Notes under the pieces: model-generated
Database searches by the model: none
Seen by the model: the letters and a program-made list of their open reading frames with translations, nothing else
What the model was told of the DNA's origin: nothing
Shown: one piece after another, positions 44,203 to 53,217 of the stretch
Numbering within the stretch: position 1 is the stretch's first letter
Layout: every line of letters begins with the position of its first letter
Assembly: GCA_947632155.1 (NCBI GenBank)
Contig: CANROF010000004.1
Span: 1 to 64,000, forward strand
Length of the DNA: 64,000 bases
Reading direction: 5' to 3'
Source of the DNA: an uncultured Oscillospiraceae bacterium
Lineage (GTDB): Bacteria; Bacillota; Clostridia; Oscillospirales; Oscillospiraceae
Program-made: the position numbers and the translations under genes

Positions 44203-45107
44203 AGGGGGTGGCCTCTCAGGTACTCCGAGGCCGCCATGCGCTTGCCGCCGGGGGCCTGGAGCTCGGTGACGGTGACGCTCCCGTCGCCCACAGCCACCTC
44301 GATTCCGCCCTTTCCGGCGGAGAGGACGGTCCCCGGCCGGTGGGTGACGGGCTTCTGTGTGGAATACGCCTTATATATCTTAAAGCTGACGCCGGCGATG
44401 TCCCCCCAGGCCACGGGCCAGGGGTCCATACCGCGTATCATGTTGACGATGCTCCCGCCGGAGGCGGAAAAGTCTATTTTGGCGGCCTCCTTTGTGAGCG
44501 GCGGGGCGAACGTGGCCTCCGCGCCGTTCTGGGGAGTTCTCCCGGCGCTCCCCGCGGCGATGGCCCGGAGGGTGTCGCAAAGAAGCGCCCCGCCCATGGG
44601 GGCGAGCCTCATAAAGAGCTCCCCCGCCGTTTCGCCGGGGAGGATGTCCGTTTTCAGCGCGGCGATAACGTCCCCGGCATCCAGCTCCTCGGCCATATAC
44701 TGGGCTGTGACGCCAGTCTGGCGCTCGCCGTTTATGACCGCCCACTGGATGGGCGCGGCCCCCCGGTACCTGGGCAGCAGGGACGCGTGGATGTTGACGC
44801 ACCCCAGGGGCGGGAGCTCCAGTATCTCCCGGGGCAGGATCCTCCCGTAGGCCACAACGGCGATGACATCGGGGTTTTTTGACCTTATGAGCTCAGCCGC
44901 GGCGCCGTCCCGGAGCTTTCGGGGCTGAAAGACGTCGATGCCGCGCTCCAGCGCCAGCTTCTTCACCGGCGGGGCGGTGAGGATATGCTTTCTCCCCACG
45001 GGCTTGTCCGGCTGGGTGAACACCCCCGCCACGTCAAAGCCCGCGTCCAAAAGCGCCTTGAGGGAGACGGCGGCAAAATCCGGGGTCCCCATGAAAAAAA
45101 CTCTCAT
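44193..45107 (-). CDS. fmt: Methionyl-tRNA formyltransferase
   Basis: A 304-residue enzyme formylating initiator Met-tRNA with 10-formyl-THF. The catalytic triad is Asn105, His107 (NIHASLLPRYRG) and Asp143 (ELDAGDV). The N-terminal start MRVFFMGTPDFA is the canonical family beginning, and the C-terminal OB domain is present. ATG 45107 overlaps the def stop (ATGA). A longer in-frame extension runs through def and is not coding. Confidence 0.96.
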   Translation of the reverse strand: MRVFFMGTPDFAAVSLKALLDAGFDVAGVFTQPDKPVGRKHILTAPPVKKLALERGIDVFQPRKLRDGAAAELIRSKNPDVIAVVAYGRILPREILELPPLGCVNIHASLLPRYRGAAPIQWAVINGERQTGVTAQYMAEELDAGDVIAALKTDILPGETAGELFMRLAPMGGALLCDTLRAIAAGSAGRTPQNGAEATFAPPLTKEAAKIDFSASGGSIVNMIRGMDPWPVAWGDIAGVSFKIYKAYSTQKPVTHRPGTVLSAGKGGIEVAVGDGSVTVTELQAPGGKRMAASEYLRGHPLCP

Positions 45108-45613
45108 TCGTCCTTCTCCTGGAGCTCCTGCAGCTCCTCCTGGGTGAGGATGCGCTCCGCGCGCTCGGTGAAGAGGTGCCCGTCCAGATGGTCTATCTCG
45201 TGGCAGAAGCACCGGGCGGTGAGGCCCGTGCCCTCCACCTTAAAGAAATTTCCGAAGCGGTCCTGGGCCTGGACGACCACATGCCCCGGGCGCTTCACGA
45301 TGCCGTAGACGCCGGGGACGGAGAGGCACCCCTCCTGCCCCGTCTGCTCCCCGTCCTCCTCAATGATGACGGGGTTCACAAGCTCGATCATCTGCTCCTC
45401 GGGGCTCAGGTCCTCCTTATTCGTATCCATGACGATGACGGCGCGGCGGAGAACTCCCACCTGGGGCGCGGCCAGGCCCACGCCGTCGGCCTCCAGCAGC
45501 GTCTCCTTCATGTCGTCTAAAAGGGTGTGGAGCCGGCGGTTGAAGTCCGTAACAAGTCGGCATTTCTTCAGGAGGATGGAGTCGCCCTCCTCCCGTATGT
45601 TTCTCAGTGCCAT
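45104..45613 (-). CDS. def: Peptide deformylase
   Basis: A 169-residue metalloenzyme removing the N-formyl group from nascent proteins. All three motifs are present: GVGLAAPQ (44-51), EGCLS (94-98, Cys96 a metal ligand) and HEIDH (138-142). Length is that of clostridial type-1 deformylase. It is followed by fmt with a four-base overlap and preceded by priA at 36 bases. Confidence 0.96.
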   Translation of the reverse strand: MALRNIREEGDSILLKKCRLVTDFNRRLHTLLDDMKETLLEADGVGLAAPQVGVLRRAVIVMDTNKEDLSPEEQMIELVNPVIIEEDGEQTGQEGCLSVPGVYGIVKRPGHVVVQAQDRFGNFFKVEGTGLTARCFCHEIDHLDGHLFTERAERILTQEELQELQEKDE

Positions 45614-45649
45614 TTCGGAATCTCCTTAGTAGAATGATAAGATACTATA

Positions 45650-47887
45650 TCAGTCCAGGGGGTCAAGGTCGGCGTAGACGGTGAGCTTCCGCGTCTCCCT
45701 CCGGGAGGCGAAGTCCCGTATGGCGCGCCTTACGATGTCCCTGGCGGCGCGGTCGAATTTCAAAGAGAGCGTCAGCCGGTAGCGGTAGCGGTTATTGACC
45801 TTTGTGACCCCCGCGGGGGCGGGGCCGAGAACGGCGGCGTTGGGGCCGAATTCCCGCTTCAGCACCTCAGAAAGGGCCACGCACCCGCGCAGGACCGAGG
45901 CCTCGTCAAGGCCCGTCACCGTGACGGTGACGCTGTCCCGGATGGGCGGGGCGGAAATTAGGCGGCGGACGTCTATCTCCTGCTCATAAAAGCTCATGTA
46001 ATCCTGCTTCGAGGCCAGCCTCAGCACGTAGTTTTCCGGCGTGAAGGTCTGGAGGATGGCCCTACCGGGCTTGTCCCCCCGGCCGGAGCGGCCCACCACC
46101 TGGGTGATAAGGGAAAACGTGCGCTCGTGGGCCCGGAAATCCCCGGCGTACAGCGACTGGTCGGCGGATATGACGGCGGCCAGGGTGACGTTGGCGAAAT
46201 CCAGGCCCTTTGTGACCATCTGGGTGCCCAGAAGGATGGGCACGCGCCGGTCCCGGAATTTTGCCAGCAGCTTTTGATGGGACCCCGCCCGGGCCACGGT
46301 GTCCGTGTCCATGCGGATGACGCCCACGCCGGGGAAGAGCTCATGAAGCTCCTCCTCCAGCTTCTGGGTCCCCACGCCCACAAATTTCAGCTTTCCGCCG
46401 CACTCCGGGCACTCCTCCGGCACCGGCTGGGACCAGCCGCAGTAGTGGCACCGGAGCCGCGAGCCCACGGAGTGGTAGGTCATGGAGACGGAGCAGTTGC
46501 GGCACTCAAAGGTGTACCCGCACTGGCCGCACATCACGAGGTTCGAGGCCCCCCGGCGGTTCAGAAAAAGGATGCTCTGCTCGCCGCGGTCGATATTTTT
46601 CCGGAGCTCCTCCCGCAAAAGGGAGCTGACGGCGCCGCCGTTGCCGGCCTTGAGCTCCTCGCGCATGTCGGCGATGAGGACCTCCGGCAGCGGATGGGCG
46701 TTGAAGCGCTCGGACAGGGTGAAAAGGCTGTATTTCCCGGTCTGGGCCGCGTACATCGTCTCCACGCTGGGGGTGGCGGAGCCCAAAACAAGGAGGGCGC
46801 CGGCGTGGACGCACCTGTATTTTGCCACGTCCCTGGCGTGGTAGCGCGGGGAGTTTTCGGATTTATACGTGTGCTCCTGCTCCTCGTCGATGACGATGAG
46901 CCCCAGATCGCGAAGCGGCGCGAAGACCGCGGAGCGCGTGCCTATGACGACCTTTACAAGGCCGGAGTTTATCCGCTTCCACTCGTCATACCGCTCCCCC
47001 ACGGTGAGGGACGAGTGCAAAACGGCGATGTCCTCGCCAAAGTGGGAGGAAAATATGTCCATGAGCTGCGGCGTCAGGGCGATCTCCGGCACCATGACGA
47101 TGGCTGTGCGCCCGGCCTTCAGCGTCTCCTCCACAAGGCGGATGTAGACGCTGGTCTTCCCGGAGCCTGTGACGCCGTACAAAAGGGCGGCGGAGGCCCT
47201 GCCCGCCCGAAGCTTTTCGCAAAGTCCCTCAAAGACCCTCTCCTGCTCCGGCGTAAGCTCAATGGGCGGCGCGGAAGCGCCCGCTGCCCGCAGCGGGCGG
47301 CGGTAGACCTCGCGTATCTCCGTGGTCAGGAGGCCCTGGCGCTCCAGGGCGTTCACGGTCTGGGCCGTGGCGCCGGTAAAGGCGGCGATGTCCGTCTGGG
47401 ACGCCTCCCCCACCTGGGACAACAGCTCCAGCACCGCCGACTGCCGGGGCGCGCCCATGCGCTTTTGCCGGGCGTACTCCGCGGCCTCCTCGCAGGACAC
47501 CGCCAGAGCGGCGAATTTCTGGGTCTTGTCCCCCACCCGGCGCTCAAAGTCCCGAAACCACATCCCCGCCGGGAGCATGGCCCGGGCGGCCTCGTAAAAC
47601 GTGCAGAAGAAGCGATCGCGCATCCACATGGCCAGCTTTAGCTGCCCGTCCGAGAACACCGGCGCTGGGTCCAGCACCCCCTCCACGCTCTTCAGGTCCG
47701 CGCGCTCCGATTCCTCCTCCAGCGAGAGGACTATCCCCTCGCTTCGGCGGTTGCCCTTTCCAAAGGGCACGGTGACGCGCATTCCCGGCGCGACCTTGCC
47801 GGTGAGCGTATCCGGCACCACGTAGGAATAGGGCCTGTCGATGGGGTATATGGCGGCCGAAACGGCTATTTTCGCTATATTTCTCAT
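45650..47887 (-). CDS. priA: Primosomal replication protein N' (helicase PriA)
   Basis: A 745-residue 3'-5' helicase restarting stalled forks. The N-terminal DNA-binding part begins IAKIAVSAAIYPIDRPYSY. Walker A is GVTGSGKTS (238-246), the Walker B box is IVIDEEQ, and the paired zinc-binding cysteines CGQCGYTFECRNC and CHYCGWSQPVPEECPECG (about 445-485) are all present, as are the QVVGRSGRG motif VI residues. B. subtilis has coaBC between rpoZ and priA; here priA lies 21 bases after rpoZ. Confidence 0.96.
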   Translation of the reverse strand: MRNIAKIAVSAAIYPIDRPYSYVVPDTLTGKVAPGMRVTVPFGKGNRRSEGIVLSLEEESERADLKSVEGVLDPAPVFSDGQLKLAMWMRDRFFCTFYEAARAMLPAGMWFRDFERRVGDKTQKFAALAVSCEEAAEYARQKRMGAPRQSAVLELLSQVGEASQTDIAAFTGATAQTVNALERQGLLTTEIREVYRRPLRAAGASAPPIELTPEQERVFEGLCEKLRAGRASAALLYGVTGSGKTSVYIRLVEETLKAGRTAIVMVPEIALTPQLMDIFSSHFGEDIAVLHSSLTVGERYDEWKRINSGLVKVVIGTRSAVFAPLRDLGLIVIDEEQEHTYKSENSPRYHARDVAKYRCVHAGALLVLGSATPSVETMYAAQTGKYSLFTLSERFNAHPLPEVLIADMREELKAGNGGAVSSLLREELRKNIDRGEQSILFLNRRGASNLVMCGQCGYTFECRNCSVSMTYHSVGSRLRCHYCGWSQPVPEECPECGGKLKFVGVGTQKLEEELHELFPGVGVIRMDTDTVARAGSHQKLLAKFRDRRVPILLGTQMVTKGLDFANVTLAAVISADQSLYAGDFRAHERTFSLITQVVGRSGRGDKPGRAILQTFTPENYVLRLASKQDYMSFYEQEIDVRRLISAPPIRDSVTVTVTGLDEASVLRGCVALSEVLKREFGPNAAVLGPAPAGVTKVNNRYRYRLTLSLKFDRAARDIVRRAIRDFASRRETRKLTVYADLDPLD

Positions 47888-47908
47888 GAGCCTCCGGCCT
47901 CCGGACGT

Positions 47909-48103
47909 TTACATCTGGGCGGTTATCTTGCCCTGGGCGATCTCCTTGATGGCGATGGATACGGGCTTTTCGTCAAGGGGTATGCCGTGCTCCTCGGCGT
48001 CCTGGGAGATTTCCCTGGCGCGCTTGGCGATGACGTTCACAAGGAGATAGCGGCTGTTGCTGGTGTTTTTCAAAAGCTCCGGCATAGTTGGATAAAGCAT
48101 CAT
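47909..48103 (-). CDS. rpoZ: RNA polymerase omega subunit
   Basis: A 64-residue subunit stabilising beta'. The SRYLLVNVIAKRAREI segment is the conserved MOZ-type core, and PVSIAIKEIAQGKI matches the second helix. ATG 48103 is preferred because an ATG 12 bases upstream (48115) leaves only one base after the AAGGA RBS; the chosen codon has a rather long 13-base spacing. gmk lies 18 bases upstream, the usual gmk-rpoZ order. Confidence 0.9.
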   Translation of the reverse strand: MMLYPTMPELLKNTSNSRYLLVNVIAKRAREISQDAEEHGIPLDEKPVSIAIKEIAQGKITAQM

Positions 48104-48121
48104 GGTGAGATTCATTTCCTT

Positions 48122-48703
48122 TCAGTTTTTTGAAGGCTCGGTTTCCTCCGAGCGGTCGATGATGTCAAGAAGCTCCCCGGCGGCGCGTCTGAAGTCGTCG
48201 TTGACCACGACGTAGTCGTACTTTTCGGCCTCCCGGAGCTCCGATCTGGCTGTTTCAAGGCGTAGGGCTATGCGCTCCTCGCTCTCGGTGCCCCGGGAGC
48301 GCAGGCGCCGCTCCAGCTCCCGTAGGTCCGGCGGGGCGAGAAAGACGGACACGGCCTCCGGCATACGCGCCTTTACCTGCTTTGCGCCCTGAACCTCGAT
48401 GTCCAAAATGACGTCGATGCCGGCGTTCAGCTTCTCCTCGATGGGGCCCCGGGGGGTGCCATAGCTGCACTTGGCGTACCGGGCGTGCTCTAAAAATTCG
48501 CCCCTCTCCACCATCTGGTCAAAGCGCTCCTCGTCGAGGAAAAAGTACTCCACCCCGTCCGTCTCGCCGGGGCGCGGGGCGCGGGTGGTGGCGGAGACGG
48601 AGAAATAGAGCCTGTCCCGCCGCTTGAATACCTCCCCCAGCACCGTGCTCTTGCCGGAGCCGGAGGGGCCGGAGACAATGAAGAGGCGTCCCCTTTTACT
48701 CAT
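48122..48703 (-). CDS. gmk: Guanylate kinase
   Basis: A 193-residue enzyme phosphorylating GMP with ATP. It has the P-loop GPSGSGKST (12-20), the [14 protein letters not shown]-binding stretch, [12 protein letters not shown] and a C-terminal VVNDD. ATG 48703 is used rather than TTG 48709; the gene overlaps the remA-like gene by eight bases (ATGAGTAA). Confidence 0.96.
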   Translation of the reverse strand: MSKRGRLFIVSGPSGSGKSTVLGEVFKRRDRLYFSVSATTRAPRPGETDGVEYFFLDEERFDQMVERGEFLEHARYAKCSYGTPRGPIEEKLNAGIDVILDIEVQGAKQVKARMPEAVSVFLAPPDLRELERRLRSRGTESEERIALRLETARSELREAEKYDYVVVNDDFRRAAGELLDIIDRSEETEPSKN

Positions 48704-48971
48704 CCTCAAGCTCCTCCTCTTCCTCGCCCCGGTCGGGCTTTCCGGCCATGCGCCCGGAGACTGTCTCCGGCTGGATGGCGGATAAGATCACGTGCCCGCT
48801 GTCGCAGACGATGACCGCCCGGGTCCTGCGGCCGTAGGTGGCGTCGATGAGCATGGCCCGGTCCCGGGCGTCGGAGATGATGCGCTTTATGGGCGCGGAA
48901 TCCGGGCTCACCACGGCGATGATGCGGCTGACGGATACCATGTTTCCAAAGCCTATGTTCACAAGTCTCAT
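48696..48971 (-). CDS. remA: RemA-like regulator (DUF370)
   Basis: A 91-residue protein with the DUF370 core: [32 protein letters not shown], and [13 protein letters not shown]. In B. subtilis RemA forms DNA-binding rings and activates matrix and osmoprotection genes, and it lies between yloC (yicC) and gmk exactly as here. The last 18 residues form an acidic tail (EEEEELEDE) not present in Bacillus. Function in Clostridia is inferred. Confidence 0.92.
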   Translation of the reverse strand: MRLVNIGFGNMVSVSRIIAVVSPDSAPIKRIISDARDRAMLIDATYGRRTRAVIVCDSGHVILSAIQPETVSGRMAGKPDRGEEEEELEDE

Positions 48972-48977
48972 AGTAAG

Positions 48978-49856
48978 CTACTCCACGTTCTGAATCTGCT
49001 CGCGAATTTTCTCGATCTCGGACTTCAGGTCCACGACGATACGGGCCATCTGCAGGTCGTTGCCCTTTGAGCCGATGGTGTTGGCCTCCCGGTTGAACTC
49101 CTGGACGAGGAAATCCAGCTTCCGGCCCACGGGCTCGCCGCTTTTTATGAGCTCCCGAAGCTGCGAGATGTGGCTCCGGAGCCGGACCGTCTCCTCCGCC
49201 ACGGCGGTCCTGTCGGCGAAGATCGCGGCCTCGGTGACGACGCGGGCGTCGTCGATGCCGGAGCTGTCCAGCACCTCCCGGAGCCTGGCGGTGAGCCTTT
49301 CGCGGTATTCCGCCACGGTCTGGGGACTGCGCTCCTCGGCCAGGCCCACCAGCCGCTCCACCTCGTCGGCGCGGGAGGATATGTCGGCATACAGCCTCTG
49401 GCCCTCCCGGACGCGCATGGAATTGAAGTCGTCGATGGCCCGGGCGAGGATGGCGTCGATGTCCTCCCCCAGCTTCTTGACGTCCGTCTCCGCCTTTGTG
49501 ACGGCCAGCACGTCCTGATACCGGGAGAGCGTCACCGCGGTGATGTCCTTTTCGATGCCGTAGCGCGCGCAGAGCGCGTCAAGCGCCGCCATGTAGGCGT
49601 CCGCCACCGGCTCGTTGACGCTGATGACGGTGTCGTCGGAGCGGCTGGCGTCGATGGTGACGAATACGTCCACCTTCCCGCGGGAGATACTGCGCTGGAC
49701 ACGGGCCTTTATCCCGTCCTCAAGGCAGGTGTAGACCCTTGGGAGCTTCACGGAGCAGTCCAAAAATCTGTTGTTTACGCTTCGGAGCTCCACGGTTATA
49801 TCCAGCTTGTCCGAGGAGCCCTTGGCGCAGCCGTAGCCGGTCATGCTTTTTATCAT
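48978..49856 (-). CDS. YicC/YloC-family endoribonuclease
   Basis: A 292-residue protein starting MIKSMTGYG, the family hallmark, with SVNNRFLD near residue 30 and a C-terminal REANTIGSKGNDL followed by VDLKSEIEKIREQIQNVE. YicC proteins are RNases involved in RNA turnover. ATG 49856 is the family start; in-frame sequence upstream belongs to the preceding gene's region. It lies 19 bases after a membrane protein gene and six bases before the remA-like gene. Confidence 0.93.
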   Translation of the reverse strand: MIKSMTGYGCAKGSSDKLDITVELRSVNNRFLDCSVKLPRVYTCLEDGIKARVQRSISRGKVDVFVTIDASRSDDTVISVNEPVADAYMAALDALCARYGIEKDITAVTLSRYQDVLAVTKAETDVKKLGEDIDAILARAIDDFNSMRVREGQRLYADISSRADEVERLVGLAEERSPQTVAEYRERLTARLREVLDSSGIDDARVVTEAAIFADRTAVAEETVRLRSHISQLRELIKSGEPVGRKLDFLVQEFNREANTIGSKGNDLQMARIVVDLKSEIEKIREQIQNVE

Positions 49857-49875
49857 GCAGGGTCGCCCCCTCAAT

Positions 49876-50400
49876 TTAATTCTTTTTGTGTATTTTCGGG
49901 TAAATTTTGCCCAGGTAAACGGCAATGACCCTGGACACGCCGATATCGAAGAGCACGAATACGGCGTTGCAGACAAGGTAAATGAGGTACACGCGGTTAT
50001 TGAATAAGCTGAAATCGAATATCGCCATGGTCAGCGTGAAAATAGCCCCGGTCAGCGCGGCGTTGAATACCGCGAGCTTGACGGCCCACTCCAGCACCCG
50101 GCTTTTGAGCTTCTCCGTCAGGGCCTTGAGGACCGGGTAGTAGCCGAAGAAGATGGCGTACAGCGCCACCAGGGATTTTGACGGCACGATGAGAAGCCCG
50201 ATGACGGCGGTGCCCGCAAAAACGGCCGCGCCGCCGGCGATACCGTACTCCACCACCGCCGCCACGCCGAAGAGCGACGCCACGCCCAAAAAGCCCAACT
50301 GCCCGGTGGGAAACACCGAGGCGATATACAAAAACGCCGCCGAGAAGGCCGTAAAGACCGCGGTGTAGGCGATCCTGCGGGATCTGTTTTTGCTGTCCAT
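49876..50400 (-). CDS. Conserved multi-pass membrane protein
   Basis: A 174-residue protein with a basic start (MDSKNRSRRIAYTA) and five predicted helices (about 10-28, 34-60, 66-88, 103-128, 135-160). The overall look is that of a small transporter component, somewhat like ECF-type S subunits, but no specific ligand motif is seen. ATG 50400 has only a weak RBS (CGGTGA). It lies five bases after the DnaJ-domain gene, within the cdaA-to-rsgA run. Function unknown. Confidence 0.65.
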   Translation of the reverse strand: MDSKNRSRRIAYTAVFTAFSAAFLYIASVFPTGQLGFLGVASLFGVAAVVEYGIAGGAAVFAGTAVIGLLIVPSKSLVALYAIFFGYYPVLKALTEKLKSRVLEWAVKLAVFNAALTGAIFTLTMAIFDFSLFNNRVYLIYLVCNAVFVLFDIGVSRVIAVYLGKIYPKIHKKN

Positions 50401-50405
50401 ACGCG

Positions 50406-51041
50406 TCACCGGCAGCCGCCGCACATCATGTTGGCGCACATCATGGCGGTGCACATATCGCACATGTCACAGCCGGTCTGCTGGGCCGGCGGGCCGTAGC
50501 CCGTCTGCCTGTAGGGGGAGTTTGTGGAGCTGACCATGTTGAGGGCCTGACGGTACTCCTGGTTATAGGGGTCCATGGACACGGCCCGCTGGAAAAAGCT
50601 CCTGGCGTCGTCCAGCCAGCCCTTTTTGTAGTAGAGGCTCCCCATGAGGAAGTTCCACTCCGCGTCTCTGGCGGGGGCCTGATTCAAGAGCTGTTCGGCG
50701 TACTGCAAATTCCCGGAGTTTATGGCGGTGCGGACCTGGGCGTACTGGCTGTTCCCGGAGCTCTGATAGGCGCCCTGATACGCCGAGCCGCCGGAGGAAT
50801 AGCCGTAGGAATATCCGGAGGAGCCGCCGGAGGAATACCCCGAGCCCCCGTTCTTTCTGGCCTTGGTGATGGTGTCGTAGGCCTCGTTGACCTCCTTCAT
50901 CTTCTCCTGCGCCAGGTCCGCCAGGGGGTTGTCCGCATAGTTGTCCGGGTGATATTTTTTGGCCATCTCCCGGTACGCCTTCTTGACCTCCTCGTCGGTG
51001 GCGTTGGGCGATATGCCAAGGACTTTATATGGGTCTGTCAT
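50406..51041 (-). CDS. DnaJ-domain protein with TPR-like and cysteine-rich tail
   Basis: A 211-residue protein. The N-terminal J domain (1-65) has YKVLGISPNAT and the HPD motif (31-33), enough to stimulate a DnaK ATPase. A Gly/Ser/Tyr-rich linker (68-98) follows, then one or two TPR-like helices (about 100-170), and a C-terminal tail with seven cysteines (CDMCDMCTAMMCANMMCGGC). It is not the housekeeping DnaJ, which has a zinc-finger and substrate domain. Such J-TPR proteins are common in Clostridia and of unknown client. It follows the DUF5685 gene by six bases. Confidence 0.85.
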   Translation of the reverse strand: MTDPYKVLGISPNATDEEVKKAYREMAKKYHPDNYADNPLADLAQEKMKEVNEAYDTITKARKNGGSGYSSGGSSGYSYGYSSGGSAYQGAYQSSGNSQYAQVRTAINSGNLQYAEQLLNQAPARDAEWNFLMGSLYYKKGWLDDARSFFQRAVSMDPYNQEYRQALNMVSSTNSPYRQTGYGPPAQQTGCDMCDMCTAMMCANMMCGGCR

Positions 51042-51047
51042 CTCGTC

Positions 51048-51956
51048 TCACTCTCCGTTCTGTCCGGGGGACGCCCCGGACCGCTTTGGGATCCCCCTCA
51101 AGATCACCCTGTACGTGCCGTCCAGAACGCCATTTATCATCTGAGGGATCCCCAGGTATATGATATTCTCCGTCACCGGCGTCCAATAGCTCCGCGGCAG
51201 GAGCTCGTATGCCGCCGCGGCGAGCCTGGCGGAGCCCATCAGCGTCTCAAGGACGCTCTCGCGCGCCTTGGGTGGGACGTCGGCGCTTTTGAGGCCGTAG
51301 CGGGCGGCCACGGGGTTATAGGTCCCGGCCTTTAAATCCTCCGCCAGGTCATAATAGCCGTCGGCGATATATATGATCCTGCCCACATGGTACAAAAGCT
51401 GACAAAGCGCCCGGCGGTCCTCCTCCCGCCCCGCCTCGGCGGCGGAGCTCAGAAGCGCCGCGAACTTGTCCGCCGGCCGGTCAAGGCTCCCGGCGCCCGC
51501 CCTCTCGAGCCCGGAGAGCTCAGAAAGGTCCCGGCGGACCTGGGCGTCAAACTCGGGATACTTCCCGGCGGCTTTTTTGTAGGCCCGCCGCAAAAACGCC
51601 CTTACCGCCCGGGCGGCAAGCTTTTTTGCCCCCCGGCTGTCGGAAACCTCATCCTCGGCCTTCCAGTATGCCAGGATAACGCTGTACCCGGCGGCGGCGG
51701 TCAGCGGCGCCGCGCAGGCGCACACGCATTTTTTCCGGCAGAGGCCCGGAAGGCACCGGCGGTAACAGTATTCGCAGCTCTGGGCGTCGCCCCATAGGAG
51801 CATCGCCAGAAACACGAAGTCATAATTGAGTATGGCCCGTCCGGCGGCGCCGTATTCCCTGCCCAGCTCATGGCACAGCCCGCAGTAGAGGGCCCTGAAG
51901 CGCTCCAGCTCCTTGACGCGCAGCTCCTCGGCACAGGGCCGGATGAAGCCGAACAT
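51048..51956 (-). CDS. DUF5685-family protein
   Basis: A 302-residue helical protein beginning MFGFIRPCAEELRVKE and carrying LYCGLCHELG (about 23-32) and a cysteine cluster CYRRCLPGLCRKKCVCACAAP (split over about 62-83). The fixed C-x2-C and the dense cysteines suggest a metal or Fe-S site. YDLAEDLKAGTYN near 215-230 is also typical. The family is mainly clostridial and unassigned; the fold recalls all-alpha terpene-cyclase-like or ferritin-like bundles (inference). ATG overlaps the cdaR stop by one base (TGATG), so it is coupled to c-di-AMP synthesis genes. Confidence 0.75.
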   Translation of the reverse strand: MFGFIRPCAEELRVKELERFRALYCGLCHELGREYGAAGRAILNYDFVFLAMLLWGDAQSCEYCYRRCLPGLCRKKCVCACAAPLTAAAGYSVILAYWKAEDEVSDSRGAKKLAARAVRAFLRRAYKKAAGKYPEFDAQVRRDLSELSGLERAGAGSLDRPADKFAALLSSAAEAGREEDRRALCQLLYHVGRIIYIADGYYDLAEDLKAGTYNPVAARYGLKSADVPPKARESVLETLMGSARLAAAAYELLPRSYWTPVTENIIYLGIPQMINGVLDGTYRVILRGIPKRSGASPGQNGE

Positions 51957-53215
51957 CAGCTTATCGTCACGGTGACGTTGTAGGTGCCCACGGCCTCCAC
52001 ATCGTCAAATCCGTCCACATAGACCCTGGCCGGGGCGGTGGTCGTGCCCTTGGGGCAGCCGGAGAGGTCCGCTATGATGCGGATGTTCTCCGCCGTCACC
52101 TCCTGGAGGCTGTCCTTGTCGCCGCGCAGGGTTATGTCAAGGCTCTCGGTTATGATGGTCACCACGTCGTTGTCGGCGGCGTTGCGGTAGCTTATATTGT
52201 TGGCGGAGAGCCTTGTGAGGTCGATGTTGTTGTCCGTCACCCGGATGGTCACCCTGGCGGTGGTGACGCCGCTGAGATTCTGGGTGTTGTTGGGGATCCT
52301 TATCTGATAGGTGTTCTCAAAATTCAGCGGGAAGCTCTTCAGGTCCACCGTGCCGATGTTGATCTCGTTCAGGGGCTCTAAGTCCTCCGGGTCGCCGGCC
52401 AGGGTTATGGTGGGCGGGTCGATGACGATGGAGATGTTGGAGTCGTTGGCCGTGGCGCTCTCGCTGATGTCGATAACCAGATTCAGCGTCTTCATCATGA
52501 GGATGGTCTGGGTCAGCAGCACCGTGCCGGAGCCGCTGGCGAAGCTGAGGCCCGCCTCCTCCATGTTTATCTCCTGGCCCTCCTCGTCCAGCAGGACGAT
52601 GCCCACCTCGTCCCGCACCGTCTTTGACACGTCCTCCCGGATGAGGGTGGCGGTGACGGAGCTGATGCGGTTTATGGCGGCCTCGGTGCCGGAGATCTCC
52701 ACCGTGTCCATGGATATGGACAGCGCTCCCGCCATGTACCCCTCGGAGACGCTGCCCTGGAACAGGGGCTTCACCGTGAAGGTCTTGGTGACAAGGCGCT
52801 CCACCGTCACCTCAATGACCGGGCGGGAGACGCTGTCCACCGTTATGGTGGAGCTGGTGCCGTCGTAGATGAGCTCGTATTCCAAAGAGTGTATCCCCGT
52901 GGGCGACGGATATTTCAGCACGTCCTTCAGGTCCACCACCGCGCGGACGTTCATCTTCGTGATCTCCGTGGCGTCGCGCTGGCGCCCGCCGAAGCTGACG
53001 GTGAGCTCCTTCACGTCAAGGTCGGAGACGATGAGGTTATAGTCCCGCAGGTACTCCTCCCCAGTGAGCTCCACCGGAACGTTGTTTTTGACGATGGGCT
53101 TTTCCAGCACGGGGTTGTTGACGTAGGCCACGTAGGTCCACAGCGCGATGGAGACGGCGATGGAGAAGATCATATATAATATCTTCGTTCTGCCGCTGTT
53201 CTTTTTTTCAGACAT
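51956..53215 (-). CDS. cdaR: YbbR-domain regulator of c-di-AMP synthase
   Basis: A 419-residue protein with an N-terminal membrane anchor (about 12-33, ILYMIFSIAVSIALWTYVAYV) and four extracytoplasmic YbbR repeats (each with a VxGxxxxI-type strand set: VSGTEAAINRISSV, LAGDPEDLEPLNEI, LRGDKDSLQEVT). CdaR binds and modulates CdaA. ATG 53215 is chosen because AGGTGA lies six bases before it; an in-frame GTG lies two codons upstream. It follows cdaA by two bases. glmM, usually third in this operon, is not here. Confidence 0.92.
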   Translation of the reverse strand: MSEKKNSGRTKILYMIFSIAVSIALWTYVAYVNNPVLEKPIVKNNVPVELTGEEYLRDYNLIVSDLDVKELTVSFGGRQRDATEITKMNVRAVVDLKDVLKYPSPTGIHSLEYELIYDGTSSTITVDSVSRPVIEVTVERLVTKTFTVKPLFQGSVSEGYMAGALSISMDTVEISGTEAAINRISSVTATLIREDVSKTVRDEVGIVLLDEEGQEINMEEAGLSFASGSGTVLLTQTILMMKTLNLVIDISESATANDSNISIVIDPPTITLAGDPEDLEPLNEINIGTVDLKSFPLNFENTYQIRIPNNTQNLSGVTTARVTIRVTDNNIDLTRLSANNISYRNAADNDVVTIITESLDITLRGDKDSLQEVTAENIRIIADLSGCPKGTTTAPARVYVDGFDDVEAVGTYNVTVTIS

Positions 53216-53217
53216 CC